From Paraphoma chrysanthemicola (Eukaryota > Ascomycota > Dothideomycetes > Pleosporales > Phaeosphaeriaceae), in the NCBI GenBank assembly GCA_020744225.1, contig JAGMWG010000018.1:124001-188000 (forward strand): a stretch of 64,000 nt of DNA, in the 5' to 3' direction. Below, in pieces: positions 23,411 through 35,313 of this stretch. The notes below the pieces were generated by a model. It was not told the DNA's origin, did no database searches, and saw only the letters and a list, made by a program, of their open reading frames with translations. How positions within the stretch are numbered: position 1 is the first letter of the stretch; the number at the start of each line of letters is the position of its first letter. The position numbers were made by a program, and so were the translations under genes.

Positions 23411-24790
23411 GATGGGCAGACTGGCGGAGGGAGAAGAGTGGAGGAGGAAAACGCGGCTGCCGGGCAGTGGAATGGTTATGTAGATGGTGGGATGCGCCTG
23501 CGTTACCTGACATGGATTGCCCGCCAGACAGCGCGTGGTGGGGTGCTATCGCCACGACAAAGCCCGATAATTAATACGTCAACCAGTCGCGACATGCTCC
23601 CAGACGTATCGGCTGCTGTAGCCTCCTCCGCCGCGTCTCTGAATAAGCATCCTATGGCGCTGACGCAGGCTGCTCGTTCCTGACCACGCGCGCCGCGACT
23701 GACTGTCTATTACTAACCGCCTACTCTGGGCCTTCCTGCTTCCTCATACGGTCAATTAGCAAAGACCGCCCTTAACTACGGTCAACCTCGCCCATGACCC
23801 TCTTTTTGCGAGTCAAATTCCTTCGTCACGGACATACTGCTCTCGTGGCCGACAAAATCTCCACGACATGAAATTCTTCCGGGCGACAGTCGCCCACCGG
23901 AATCGGCGCCGCGGCCGGGACGGAGACGCGCATATGAGGCTCAAGTCGTGGGACCCCCAAGCTCCACTGCTGGACTAAAGCCGTCCATTTACCCTATTCT
24001 CCGAGGGGATAGTGTAGTCCGTCTCAGCGTGGGACTCGTTGTCAGGGCAATTGGGTAAACTTGCGCCGTTGGGAGACGCGCTTGTCTTTGGCTCCTCTAC
24101 AATTCAACAGTGGTGTTGGGCCGTGCCAAGCCGAGTGAAACACCTTTGGATCAACCGGACCAACACATGTTCGATTAAAGCCATGATAAGATTTGATCGC
24201 TCAATTACACTACTTCGAGAGATTTTGAGTTTGCAAAGCTAGGCTTACCACTGTGCCGGAAGTGTTGTAGGGATCTCTTCGGCACATCAACTCGTCGTCG
24301 GATGCGCTGATCCGGATTGAGACTAGCCTCATGGAACTCTGTATGATCCTGCTAAACAGTCTACATAGGTAGCCGATCGCATCGCGACCGGAGGAGAAGA
24401 ACACGCTTCATAACGTAAACAGCGTTCTATCATGCGAAGCAGGTACACAAAAATGTCAGTCACTTATCGAACATCAATCTACCAGACTGGACCAATCGCA
24501 GATTGAGTGCATCGGGCTTAGCATCCATGACTGAAACTGGTCGAAGCAAGCATACAAATTGAGTACCGACCTCCATTTCACATCTCAAAGTCTGTCCACA
24601 CATCTGATTTGGAGAACCTGTTTTTAACCTCACACACCGCTGCTTCCCGATTTATCGTTTCTCTTTACCGTAATAAATCGACTACTCACCCCATTGAAGG
24701 AATTACACATTGACTCGAAGACAGCGCATACGATGCAGATAAAATCTCCTAACGGTTGCCCCCCACTGCTTGTCCACTTCCAACAACACA
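23411..24790. other. Gene-free stretch, about 1.38 kb
   Basis: Upstream of transketolase, so its proximal part is the promoter and 5' leader. The only open frames are short and unpatterned. A GC-rich block (about 23890-23930) is followed by ordinary sequence. No repeat or RNA gene recognised. Confidence 0.5.
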
Positions 24791-25312
24791 CTATCCCCAC
24801 CAATACTCGTACAATTTCTCCACCCCGTCAAATATGCATGCGGTCATATATAAAACCGCCAATGCGCACGGGATCCATCGTTTGTATTTCCAAACTGCCC
24901 ATAACAGCACAAGTCCCGATATTGCTATGTATACAGAAACAAGTAGAGCTCCCAGCATGATGAATGCGACTCCGCGTCTTGAGCAGTCCGGACACACGAA
25001 CTCGTAGATGTAATCTTTCAACCATACCGTGTACTTGGAAATCGTTTTATAATTATCCAAGAATTCGAACAAGGCGATGAAAGGAAACACTGGCATGAAG
25101 TCCCTAAAGGGGAGATAATCTAAGAGTGTCGTGCGCTTGTTGTATCGTCGATCCCGGGCCATACACTGATGGTACAAGAACGCGCTCCATTCTTGGTTTT
25201 GTTGGAGCGTCCATTCGGTTTGTCGTTCCTGATTCAACCGGCGCCGCATTACTCTGATTTCATCAATGGTGTGAACATCATCACACGAACAGGGCTGTGG
25301 ACGTTGCGACAT
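24791..25312 (-). CDS. Hypothetical small membrane protein
   Basis: Single-exon frame of 173 residues with ATG at 25312. The first ~100 residues are charged and aromatic, with MRRRLNQERQTEWTLQQNQE near 22. Two hydrophobic stretches follow: VAFIMLGALLVSVYIAISG and a continuation LVLLWAVW around 114-141, and WIPCALAVLYMTACIF around 145-160. A CPDC pair lies just before the first one. I do not recognise the family. Length, membrane pattern and isolation argue for a real but lineage-restricted gene; lack of homology evidence keeps confidence moderate. Confidence 0.55.
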   Translation of the reverse strand: MSQRPQPCSCDDVHTIDEIRVMRRRLNQERQTEWTLQQNQEWSAFLYHQCMARDRRYNKRTTLLDYLPFRDFMPVFPFIALFEFLDNYKTISKYTVWLKDYIYEFVCPDCSRRGVAFIMLGALLVSVYIAISGLVLLWAVWKYKRWIPCALAVLYMTACIFDGVEKLYEYWWG

Positions 25313-27231
25313 TGATCATCCGGATCGGCGAAAGAATCTACTCTTTTCGACGGAGTAGCTTGACACCCTTGGGTTGAGCTGCAAATCGCATTCATTAGTG
25401 ATTGTGGTTTAGAATGGACTGATGACGGGAAAGCCTACCTCGTGATTGGTATGTTTATCAAGTACCATGCGCTCAAGAAGCATGCAAATCCATCAAGGCT
25501 CGACTAGATACTTTGTTGTTTCTGCAGTGGTGCCAACGCGTCTATGAAGCTGCAGGATAGCGTGCTAGTTTATCCCTGTGGCATGCAAATATTTGCTTGG
25601 CTATGGTCATGTACTACACTGCATCTTGAAGTATACAGGGGCAGTAACCGGAAGCGAATTGAGAGTTTTATACGAATTGTCGTCGTAGACCTGAGCTATA
25701 TCTAAGGGTTCATCAAACATGATCCGATCGATTTCTAGGTGTCCTGGAGCACTTAGCAGCAGCGCTACATCGCCATACACGATACAGCCACAAATTCAGC
25801 CCGCGCTAGCAGCGATAAGTAGAACAAACTCCACAGCTCAAGGCTACAACATATTGTTACAAACTTATTTTCGCTACGCACTGCAGCGACGGCCACCGTG
25901 CGTACTGGGAAGTCATGTTATATCCGACGCAGCGCCATACCCCTGTCCTTGCACGACCTCGCTTCGGGGCAGTTCCGAGCCTAGGTACTTCGTGCTCGCC
26001 CTGTTCATCAAAGGATGATGAGCGCCCGCCTTGAACATCAAAGACAATACATGACGAAACACCAGGTTGGTCATAAGCGCTACGAACATCACCTTGAAGC
26101 TCACCTTACTCATCACTTTTCCCCATGCCCACTTTACAGCACGCCTTGAACCTCGACCAAGCCTGCCCACCAATCTCAGCTCATCATCACCGTGGACATC
26201 AGTGCTACAAACCTCACCTTGAACCTCACCTTACTCATCACATCCACACGACTCTCGCTCAACTTTTCCGTCTCGCCTTGAACCTCAACAGCCCAAGTGC
26301 ACTTTGATGTTCTTCCTGGCTAATCACCTTGAACTTCCTCTTGACCATGCAGCCCACACCCTTGAAGCTCCCATCAACCCCCAATTATGCTATACCTGTC
26401 ATTTCAGTCATCCCAACTCCACCATAATGTAAATGTGTCCTCATCCATACCAAAGCACCTCAAACGCACCACACTTGTCTCACAGCTCAGAAACTATTTG
26501 GGCACAATAAAACGCACCGACCGCCTTTCCTCCCTTGCTTTGTTCGGCCCATGCGTCCCGTGACCCCCAAGCCATGCAAGGATTCACTCATCGTTAGCAG
26601 AAATCACAAACTTGGGGGACTGACGAACAGGGTGAAAGCTGCATAAGTTTAATTTTTGTTAATCACGTTTCTTGTCTCATTCTTATCCACTACGCGTAGT
26701 TACCTATCTCACAACACCAACCACCAACTACCAACCAGTCTCATTGTACGTACACAAATCGCGATGGAAATAAAAAAAGGCACACCACCACCAAATCAAA
26801 AGCACGCTAGAATAAATACGTTTGAAAAAAGGAGAAATGGTATTAAGAAAATAGATAGACACAAAAAGCGCATGTGCGCACGCTTCTTTCAAGAGAGACC
26901 GCTTGGAATTATCGCTGGCCCAATTTGCAAACTTTCTTTGTGATGCATGATGCGCTCCCACTCGACTGGCTTCTCCACAATACAGAAAAGAGAGATAGAG
27001 AGAGGCAACGAGCACCATCATCGCTCGTGTGTGATTGGCCCCTTTAGCCCGCCCGCAAAGGGTATCAATCAAAGAAAAGCGATCCCGGGCTGGCGCAAGC
27101 CACTCGTAGAGAAGAAGCGGATGCCAAAGGCCTACAACGCCTGGTGGACGACATGATGTACTGGCCGTCGTCAAAGACATGCAACTCAAGATCCAGTGAG
27201 AATATTCGATTTTGTTCCGCCGCTCGTTTCG
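25313..27231. other. Gene-free stretch, about 1.9 kb
   Basis: Contains the CCTTGAA-rich repeat patch (26020-26370), then the 3' flank of the G-alpha gene. The final ~450 bp are purine-rich with AAAAAAGG and AGAGAGA runs, consistent with 3' UTR. No convincing coding frame. Confidence 0.5.
26020..26370. repeat. Degenerate CCTTGAA-rich repeat patch
   Basis: The core CCTTGAA followed by CNTC or similar occurs about eight times in 350 bp. Two longer units of 41 bp, 26076-26116 and 26201-26241, match at 37 of 41 positions; they read through ACCTTGAA and end CACCTTACTCATCAC. Spacing of these two is 125 bp. Read on the minus strand the units give a weak repeat of the type SKVxFKVxFVALM, but stops break it. 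It is probably a decayed minisatellite. Confidence 0.65.
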
Positions 27232-28439
27232 TTATATCAGACCGCATAACCGCAGGTTCTCCTGGATGATAATGTCTGTGACGCGTTAGTTTGGTGTTTA
27301 CAGAAATGAGCGTGAAGACATACCGTTTACTGCTGCCATGACGAATCGGATCTGCATGGTGTCTGTAGCGCAGGTGAAATGGGTGTAGATCTGCTTTGTC
27401 TCGTGCTGGTTGAGCGATACAAATCGGTTCAAAATATAGTCGCACGCCGCAGCGTAGTCTGGGCCGCCCTCGTAGTCGGGGAAGTAGTTCTTCATGGGGC
27501 TGACGGGCAGCTTCTCCTTGAATCTATCGATCTTGTTCAAGAACAGAATGATCGATGTCTTGACAAACCACCGCGAGTTGCAGATGGAGTCGAAGAGTGT
27601 AAGAGCCTCCTGCATGCGGTTCACGGTCTCGTCCTCAAAGAGGAGCTGGTCGTATTCCGAGATGGCGACCAAGAAGAGGATGGTTGTGACATTCTCGAAG
27701 CAGTGTATCCACTTCTTTCGTTCTGATCGCTGACCTCCGACGTCGAACATGCGGTAGGTGAGGTCGCCGATGATGAATGTGGTCTCGGTGATACCAGTGG
27801 TCTTGACACGCGATCGGAGGACATCCTGGTCGTTGGGAATGTAGTCGGGCGCGGCGATGCGGTCAATGGAGTCGAAGTAGCTGTATTTGTCAGCAGTGCA
27901 ACTTTGCGGGATGGAAACGGGGAGTCTCACTATTTGGCAGAATCGTTCAGCTGGTACTCGCGCGAACGCTGGAAGCACTGCTGAACACCGGCGTCCTTCC
28001 ATAGGACCGAGATGGCGTTGCCGACCTCCGGCGGTAGGCTGTCGCCCTCGATCTGTGCGGGCTGCATGAAAATGGTCTGAACGTGGTACTCGGCGCGCTG
28101 GTCGTCGAGAGGCAGCTCGAGCGACTCCATGGCCTCGAGGATGACACGCATCGACTGAACGGTGTTGCTGAAGATGATTTCCTTGAACGACTCCCGCTCA
28201 TCGCGCGAGTAGCCACCCTCGTGGATGAGCTTCATCTGCTTGAGAATGGTCGACTTGCCGGATTCACCGGCACCTGCATCCATTAGACAAAGGCGCGTCA
28301 AAGGCGTTGCGCACTACTAACCAAGCAGCAGCATCTTGATCTCGTTGCGCTGCATCATTTTGTCGCGCTTGAGCTGGTTCTCAATCTCCTCATTCCGCTG
28401 CTTCCCCTCCTTCTCTTCTGTGCTCATTCCGCAACCCAT
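27232..28439 (-). CDS. gna-1: Heterotrimeric G-protein alpha subunit, group I (GNA-1/FadA type)
   Basis: Four exons: 28439-28322, 28273-27931, 27880-27324 and 27275-27232, with introns of 48, 50, 50-57 and 48 nt (last one with ACTAACG branch site); 353 residues, the canonical size. N-terminal MGCGMS carries the myristoylation Gly2 and palmitoylation Cys3. P-loop GAGESGKST is near 40-48, switch I RSRVKTTGITET, switch II FDVGGQRSERKKWIHCFE, NKID motif FLNKIDRF, and TCATDT. The C-terminal CGLI has the pertussis-toxin-type cysteine of group I fungal subunits. Known role: couples seven-helix receptors at the plasma membrane to cAMP and MAPK signalling for growth, conidiation and virulence. Intron positions help fix the last 15 codons, which lie on a tiny exon. 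Confidence 0.97.
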
Positions 28440-31400
28440 GGTGACGGCTGTGATGGGGATTCGATGTGAATATTAGGGTGAAGGTACGTAGCGATGTTCC
28501 GTCGCGGCCGGCCAATGCGGAAATCTGGGACGATGCGTCAATAGGGGTCCCAATGCAGGGTGCAGATGACAGCGCGTGGCACAGAGTGAGGAAGACTGGT
28601 TCACTGAGTCTGGTGCGGCGAGTGTCCGGCGAGCGAGGCAGGAGTCGCAGCTCGGAAGGGACGACAGTCGGCCGGCAGAGGGCACAGAAGGGGCGACTGC
28701 AGGGACGGAAGGCGCTCACCTGTTATTACAAGACTATGCGTGCTCAGGGCAGCGTGGATGGGTTGGGCGAAAGGACGGACGAGGTGAGGTGGTGAAGGGA
28801 TGGCTGGCGAGTGAGGGCTCGCTTCGCTTGGACGGGTCTCAGGGAAGCTGCAAGGCCGGTCGCGCGGGTGGAGAGCGGCTGGGCTGTCACTGGGTGCTCA
28901 GCAGCGCAGGCAGGAATCAACACAGCGCGGCACAGGCGAGGGTTGCACGGCAGCAATTGACTTGGAGAGGCCGGCAGGATGCAGATGTGGATGCGTGTGG
29001 ACAGGAGCAGTTCAGCAGGAGAGAATGAAGGCGAGGATGGCGGAGGCTTTTGGCATGGCTGCGAAAGGAGAGGCGCGCTTGTCCCAAAACCATCACGGCT
29101 TCCTTTCAAGGATGCGCACGCCAGACCTCTTAGCCTGGGGTGTGTGCACGCTCGTGTAGCACCACCAGGACTGCACACTGCACCATCCGCCCTCGCTCGT
29201 TCGCCTCGCCCTGAGCGTGAGGTGCTGCGTCTGCGTCTCCCGTTGATTGCCCCCCGCGGCGGCCGCCTGTCTGCGCTGGTGTCCTTCACCCTCGCCCGCC
29301 CACGTGCCGCCGTCGGTGACATGTATATGAATGATGAGCGCCCCTCGCACATAGGCCCGCCAGTTCGTCCGCGTCGTGCTGCTCGCTCACCGTAAGTCCC
29401 GCTTAGCAATTGGCTCTGGGCACGACATGCTCCCTCCACGGCCTGCCCAGCCCCTCGCCCCCGAGAGCCTCTCACGCCTCTGTTGCACCTGTTCGACATG
29501 GTTGCGCTGTCCTACCATGACCGCCAGATGCGCTTCCCGTCCCGCAACAGTCGGACTAGCACTCTTCTAGAAGCACAGAGGAAGATTAGGGGCTCTTAGT
29601 CGAATGACCGACCCTGACTGGGGGGGCCCACTGCGGACGCCCCCCGGCCAATTTGAAACGGGTCTGCACGCGCAGATGCTCACCTCGCTCACACACGTCT
29701 GAGGTTTACAGGCAACGCCCCAGCCCGCCCGCGTCGCTGCCCCTTCTGCTGTTCGACGTTTGCCAGCATCCTGTGCCACCAAGGGAAGGTTTCAGACATG
29801 CAGAGCATCAGAACTCTGCAAGCCACTTGTTCGCACTGCCGAAGTCGCCCAATCACAGTGGCGAGTGGCTCGGACACTAGTCCCGATACGACACTCGCCA
29901 AACCTCCGTCGCAGAGCCCTCATCTTCGCGACTCATGCTTCCACGAACCAATGAACAAGGAGCCTTGCTCTAAATTTTCGAGAGAAACTCGCCATTCCTT
30001 CCATCCCACGTATTTATTACTTGCCACTCGAAGTCGCGAGATTAACCTTGGGGACGATCTGTAGACCTGGGTTGTGGTAAGTTGGGACTGATCTGATATC
30101 GGCAACCTGCGATCCCTCAGCTCAATCCGATCCACTTCCGCAGACGGCCCGTTAGTAGGTTTGGATGTGCAGTTGAGACTGCAGCGTCTTCCAGGACGTG
30201 CAATGTACATGTCCGAATGTACCTCAATGTGTTTATGGCAGCTAGTGCAAATAATAATAGGACCGTTCCCCGTACTAATCCCACGTCTTCACTATCAACG
30301 CCCTGCATGCATTGGCACACGGGAGGATCGGCCGACGACACGTGGATGCACTGACCATGCGTGAACGTGGGTGAAAGGGGCTCCGCCTTGACGACGATGG
30401 TTGAACGATGCAAAGCGCCACGTCGTCGAAGCTGCCTTGCTCTGGAGTGGCATCCGGTTGGTCAGCGAGAGGTACCCGAAGCGCACGCTTTAAACTTTCA
30501 CGATCTGCCTTTGCACCACTCAACAATCGACAACACATCCCGACATCTCTAAGAGCCTTCCAGAACGCCTCTCTCAGTTATACACTTTCCGCTTGCATAC
30601 CATTGCACGACGCCTTAAGAGTTGGTCCAAACTATCGTCAATTTATTATAGTCTATCGGATCTCCTATCCGAAGCGTGGTATTTGAGACGCAGTCGAAAG
30701 ATTCACGCTTGCGGAATGGCAAAGTTACCACCCAGCTGGTCGCTCAAGGCTGTGGGGCTACAGAACTTCCCCAGCCGCACGGCAGGTCTAGCGATTTAGC
30801 TCTTGACTCTCCTCGAGCGAATGCTGCCCAATATTTATGCTTTCGCACATTGCTAATACCTCTCTTTCTCGTCCTAGCAGTCATGGACATATTGCAAGCA
30901 TTTCTTTTGTCCTACACAAGACTGACATTGGATGCCACAGCATCAGTCGTAGTTATCTGTCTGCTGTCTTTCGTTCATATGGGATGATGTGGAAAGAGAA
31001 GGCTGTATTTTGTCAAGTAGAGCAACAAGTTGTCCCTAACGCCTCCTTCCAAAGTAAGTGGAAGCCTCACTCGTTCTAGTACAAACCTACCGCACTCTTC
31101 GTTCGCTCGCACAATACATCAAGCGCGGCGTACGATCCGGCTCCGGACTTGCGTACAAGCTGTTGTGGTATAGCCACAATTCGATCAAAACCACATCAGC
31201 ACAGGTGAGGTCACCAACGCACGACAAACTTCTTCAACAGTCGCGGTGAGCGAAAGCGGGACCAGTGTTTACCGCTGCGCCCACGTAGGCCAAGGTTCGC
31301 CTTGACATTCTGCACGAAAAGTATAGGGCTGCACTGCGTTGATAGGTTGTCGTGCAAGGTAAGCGTGTACCTAGGCGCTTAAGCATACGGATGCGGTTAG

Positions 31401-31841
31401 GCGCCACATGGAGCCGCCCAGAATAGCACTCTTGCATCGCAACACCAGTGCGACCAGCAGCTTTCCCATCAATCGCTGCTCTCAAATATTCCGAGCGCTT
31501 ACAATAGGCATGAACGGCTCCCGGGAGCCACTAGCATAGCGCCTCAGCGGTTGCCCAGGTGCAACTCTGACATGGCGCCTCGAGAAAGCGCTGGTACATT
31601 ATGACAGCCTACCATCCGCCGTCAAGTTCCCTTTGATGCATCAACAAAACTTCTTGCGACGGAGGATGCGTTACGAGTCTCCTTGAGTTATCTCCTTCAA
31701 TTTCCTTGTTCATCTCCGCTGCTGGTCGGCGCTTTCCTACTGTTACGGTTTCCCGGATGTCTAGATCTCTTAGTGAGTCCATTCTAACACCAACACTCCA
31801 CCGCACAATGCAGCTTACCATCGTCCAGATCTTGTACAACT
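28440..31841. other. Large divergent intergenic region, about 3.4 kb
   Basis: The G-alpha gene (minus) and the CFEM gene (plus) are transcribed away from it. About 28440-29500 is GC-rich and may include a long G-alpha leader. A G7...C6 inverted repeat lies at 29620-29645. From about 29700 to 31800 only unpatterned short frames occur. No tRNA, transposon or conserved domain recognised; an unseen non-coding RNA cannot be excluded. Confidence 0.5.
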
Positions 31842-34268
31842 ATGCTTTTAAGCCATTTCAAAAGGCTATGCATTACCTCAGCTACCCTAATCGCAGCTTC
31901 ACCGCTGGCTACTGTCGTTTCCCCATCATCGTCTCTTCCCACCGCACTTCAACAAGCCGTGCCTTCATGTGCACAGTCATGCGTTCAGGCCTCGCTGGCC
32001 GAGAAGTTTCCTGTTGCATGCTCTGGTCAGGAAGGTATCCAATGTCTTTGCTCTCATTATAGTAATATGGGAGAGTCACTTGGCGAAGTGGCTCTGGGCT
32101 GTGTGTATTCCGGCTGCTCCATGGCCGATAAGAATGCAGCTTCAGCATACAACGTGTGTCTTGGACAAAGAGACGCCGTCATGCCGACCAAGACTGCTCT
32201 TACTGTGGTGGCCACTAGTGCTCCACGTACATCGTCAACATCGTCTTCAATCAAGTCAATCGCTACTCCAACAATCACTAGTACATTACAAACGCAAGTT
32301 AGACCAACTCAGTCTGTCATTGTAGACTCGATATCTGCGACTCCTTCTGCAACCGCATCGCCATCGCCGTCTTTCGCTGCAGTTGCTTCAAATACAGATG
32401 AGCCACCCAAGATGACACCGGCTCAGATCGCGGGACTTTCTGTGGCCGCGGTGGCCGCCTTCGTCATCGCTGTTGGCCTCATGGCTCTGAGTGTGTGCTT
32501 AAGGAGGAAGAAGGAACGCAAGAGTGCATTTGATTCGGATGAGAAGGGTCTGGGTCGCAAGTCAAAGAAGTACTCTACTCGAGTTTCGCAGTGGGTTCCT
32601 GTAGGCAGCATACCATCGCCACCAAAGCGGTTCCCAATCGCAATCCCTCCGGCTGCAAAGAAGGACAACAAGCAATCTCGCAACGCTACTGGTCAGAACA
32701 AGGGCTTTCCCGCTCTTCCCGCTCCTACTCGTTTTGTGCAACGAAACGGAGTCGGCACATCGAACAGCTCTTCAAATTCTTCATTGCCGCTCGATCAGAT
32801 CGGTGTAGCAATCAGCGAGATGGACGGTACTTCTGTGCCTTCGCAAACGGCTTCAAACGTATCGCTACGACCCCAGCAACCCGGCACTCAGGTGCCCTTC
32901 AGGCCCATCAGCACGATGACCCAAATTACCGTGTTTGAGGAAGACGAGACCACCGCACGTCGAAGATCATCCGTCCTGCTTCCAACACCGCCTGTTCCGG
33001 TCGCACCGATTCGAAGTCTACAGCCTTCGAAGCGAGCTTCGACCTTTGATAACGCCACTGGGATTTCCTTTCCACAACCTACGAAGCAACACAGTCGTCA
33101 AGCATCACGGCGGTCAGAACTTTTCCTTGACATCCCTGTTCGCCATGAGCGTCCTCAGCCACGTCGAATCATTGCCCACGACATGCCATCGACTGGTTCG
33201 CCCAAGCCACTTCCCGTATCCCAGGCAAATCGTCTCGCACCTCCGATCCAAATGACCAACTCGGCCTCTCCCCAACGCACGCCTGCAAGCTCAACTGGCG
33301 GCGACATCGACGACTACTACTTCTCGACGCCAAAGAACCCAACTCCACGCGCCAGCCCAGCATACATCCCCCGCCCACGCGATTCTCCCAAGACCGTACA
33401 AATCCGCTCAAAGCGATCCGGCAGCACCGTCTCCCGCACCACATCCCGCGCATCGACAAACATCCGCGACTCCTACTCGAGCCAGACGTCTTTTGAAACC
33501 GCCGATCCCAGCGACCCGACGCCCGAGGACGAAGACAGCGATAAGCAGCTCAGCGACGACAAACTCAGCCCCGTCGCCGAATCCCCCATCTCCAACCTCC
33601 GCTACCCCAAAGTCCCACGCGCATCCAACCAACTCGTCCCACGCAGCCCAAAAGCCCTAAACCAAGCACACGCGCAATTCAGTCCGCGCGGCCAACACAC
33701 GCCGCGCCGCAACCAACCCTCCCCGCCATCAACATCCCACTTGCTGCAAAACAGGCGCAAAGACCTCGCTCCGCTGCTCCTGGAAACACGCGTCCCGCTA
33801 CGCATGACGGCGTCGCAGAAGGATGTCGCGCTTGTTCGCGACCCGTTGCGAGAGCCGTTTACATCTCCGCCTCCTGCTGCTGCGCAGCGCAAACAGCGCA
33901 CACATGCACGGAGTAACAGCACCGAATCCTGGACCGCAACCCCAAAGAGCAAGATTGATCGCAAATCGCGCACGCAGAGTGGGATGTGGCCTGCTAGTCC
34001 GGCCATGTATGATACTCCGCCAACAATGGCGAGTCCGGAGCCGATTCGCCCGTTGAAAGTGCGCAAGGGATCCAGCGGTACACAGGGGAGTGCGGGTAGT
34101 ATGAGTCTGATGCAGCGCCGCAGGAGAGAGGAAATGGCGGAGATTAATGTCGGAAGAGATGTAGAAGTTGATGATCAGGGTTTGAAGAGTCCGGTTTGGG
34201 TACCGCGGTTGACGCCCACGAGGAAGGGGGAGGATTTGTTTATTAGTGTTGGATGGGGTGGACGGTGA
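31842..34268 (+). CDS. CFEM-domain membrane protein with long cytoplasmic tail
   Basis: Single exon, 808 residues, ATG at 31842. An N-terminal hydrophobic segment (LCITSATLIAASPLA) should act as signal peptide. CFEM domain at about 43-106 has all eight cysteines (CAQSC, VAC, QCLC, GCVYSGC, YNVC). A Ser/Thr-rich stalk follows, then one membrane helix near 196-220 (IAGLSVAAVAAFVIAVGLMA) with a basic RRKKERK stop-transfer. The remaining ~580 residues are Pro/Ser/Arg-rich and disordered. CFEM proteins bind heme or act as adhesins or receptors such as Pth11; this one has a single membrane helix, so it is not Pth11-type. A receptor- or sensor-like role at the cell surface is inference. Confidence 0.9.
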   Translation: MLLSHFKRLCITSATLIAASPLATVVSPSSSLPTALQQAVPSCAQSCVQASLAEKFPVACSGQEGIQCLCSHYSNMGESLGEVALGCVYSGCSMADKNAASAYNVCLGQRDAVMPTKTALTVVATSAPRTSSTSSSIKSIATPTITSTLQTQVRPTQSVIVDSISATPSATASPSPSFAAVASNTDEPPKMTPAQIAGLSVAAVAAFVIAVGLMALSVCLRRKKERKSAFDSDEKGLGRKSKKYSTRVSQWVPVGSIPSPPKRFPIAIPPAAKKDNKQSRNATGQNKGFPALPAPTRFVQRNGVGTSNSSSNSSLPLDQIGVAISEMDGTSVPSQTASNVSLRPQQPGTQVPFRPISTMTQITVFEEDETTARRRSSVLLPTPPVPVAPIRSLQPSKRASTFDNATGISFPQPTKQHSRQASRRSELFLDIPVRHERPQPRRIIAHDMPSTGSPKPLPVSQANRLAPPIQMTNSASPQRTPASSTGGDIDDYYFSTPKNPTPRASPAYIPRPRDSPKTVQIRSKRSGSTVSRTTSRASTNIRDSYSSQTSFETADPSDPTPEDEDSDKQLSDDKLSPVAESPISNLRYPKVPRASNQLVPRSPKALNQAHAQFSPRGQHTPRRNQPSPPSTSHLLQNRRKDLAPLLLETRVPLRMTASQKDVALVRDPLREPFTSPPPAAAQRKQRTHARSNSTESWTATPKSKIDRKSRTQSGMWPASPAMYDTPPTMASPEPIRPLKVRKGSSGTQGSAGSMSLMQRRRREEMAEINVGRDVEVDDQGLKSPVWVPRLTPTRKGEDLFISVGWGGR

Positions 34269-35313
34269 TGTCTGCAACGAGGGAGCTAAATGATGGGGAG
34301 ATGTTGGTTGTATGATATGGGTGGTGGTGATGGTGGTTCTTTTTTTTTCTTCGACTGATGATATATTTTGGAGGGATTTTATGGTCTTGTAATTTTCGGG
34401 GTTGGCATGTATAGACGCTGACGACGCAGGATCCTGGGGTTACAGTTGCTGTTTTTCTTTTGTTGCATTGGCATTGGCATTGGCATCAGCGATGAGAATG
34501 GTCTAGAGTGGAGAGAAGAGGAGAGGACGACAAGATACCCATAGCGCTCATTTGTTTGAATACATTTTCTTTATCATAGACCACTTGTTCGGAAATTGCA
34601 AATTTGTCGTGTACTTGTTTGTGCTGGTATCCATGAGAATGCCTATTCATGGGAGACGTGCGTTTCTTCGGTTTTTTATTGATCTCTAATGCTGAACAGC
34701 CTCGTGGATGTTTCTGATTCTTCAGATGAATGTAAGGCTATGGTCTCTAATGTCTGGAGCTAGTGGGAGTCGACCTTGGGATCGAGATCTCGTCTTTGAT
34801 GTGGTTACTGAAGTGGCTTTTAAGCTGACTTCGAATTTGGTGAGAAGTAATCATCTTGTGCATCAACTTGATAATTAAGACGAAGAATATGGTCTGAATC
34901 TTGCTCACATCATTTTATTATGCTTCTTTTGACGACGTCGTTGCGAAGACGGTCGATGTCATTCGCGGAATCGTCATACGGGCAGATTATCATGATTGTA
35001 TGGCGCTCGAAGTCTTTCCATAGAAAATCTCTTTTGCCTGAGGTTGCCTGTTGCCTGTCAAATCCGCCTCGGCGTCTTCGCACGGGCAATTTGGTGAAGT
35101 GTGCACTGGCTGCGAGGTTTAGGAGGTGGCTTTGGGAGCAGGGATTATGGTCAGTCCTCCAAGCCACATGATCTAACCACCTAGATATGTTTGCAGCATT
35201 ACCATTCGTAGTCAGCCCACACCGAACATTTATTGGTCTCTTCGAAGCTTTGTCAGTCTTCACAGCGCCTTCTGTCCTTTGAACGGCTCTCGGCGAAATC
35301 CTTTCCATTCACG
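34269..35313. other. Gene-free stretch, about 1.05 kb
   Basis: 3' flank of the CFEM gene and promoter of the membrane-protein gene. It contains a short GCATTG microsatellite (34465-34486) and T-rich runs. No coding frame seen. Confidence 0.55.
34465..34486. repeat. Microsatellite (GCATTG)n, 3.7 copies
   Basis: Three full and one partial perfect GCATTG units in the 3' flank of the CFEM gene, about 200 bp after its stop. Confidence 0.85.

Noticed and set aside
28744..29499. 251-codon minus-strand frame upstream of G-alpha
   Set aside because: Arg/Gly/Ser/Pro-rich translation of GC-rich leader DNA, no domain, start not convincing.
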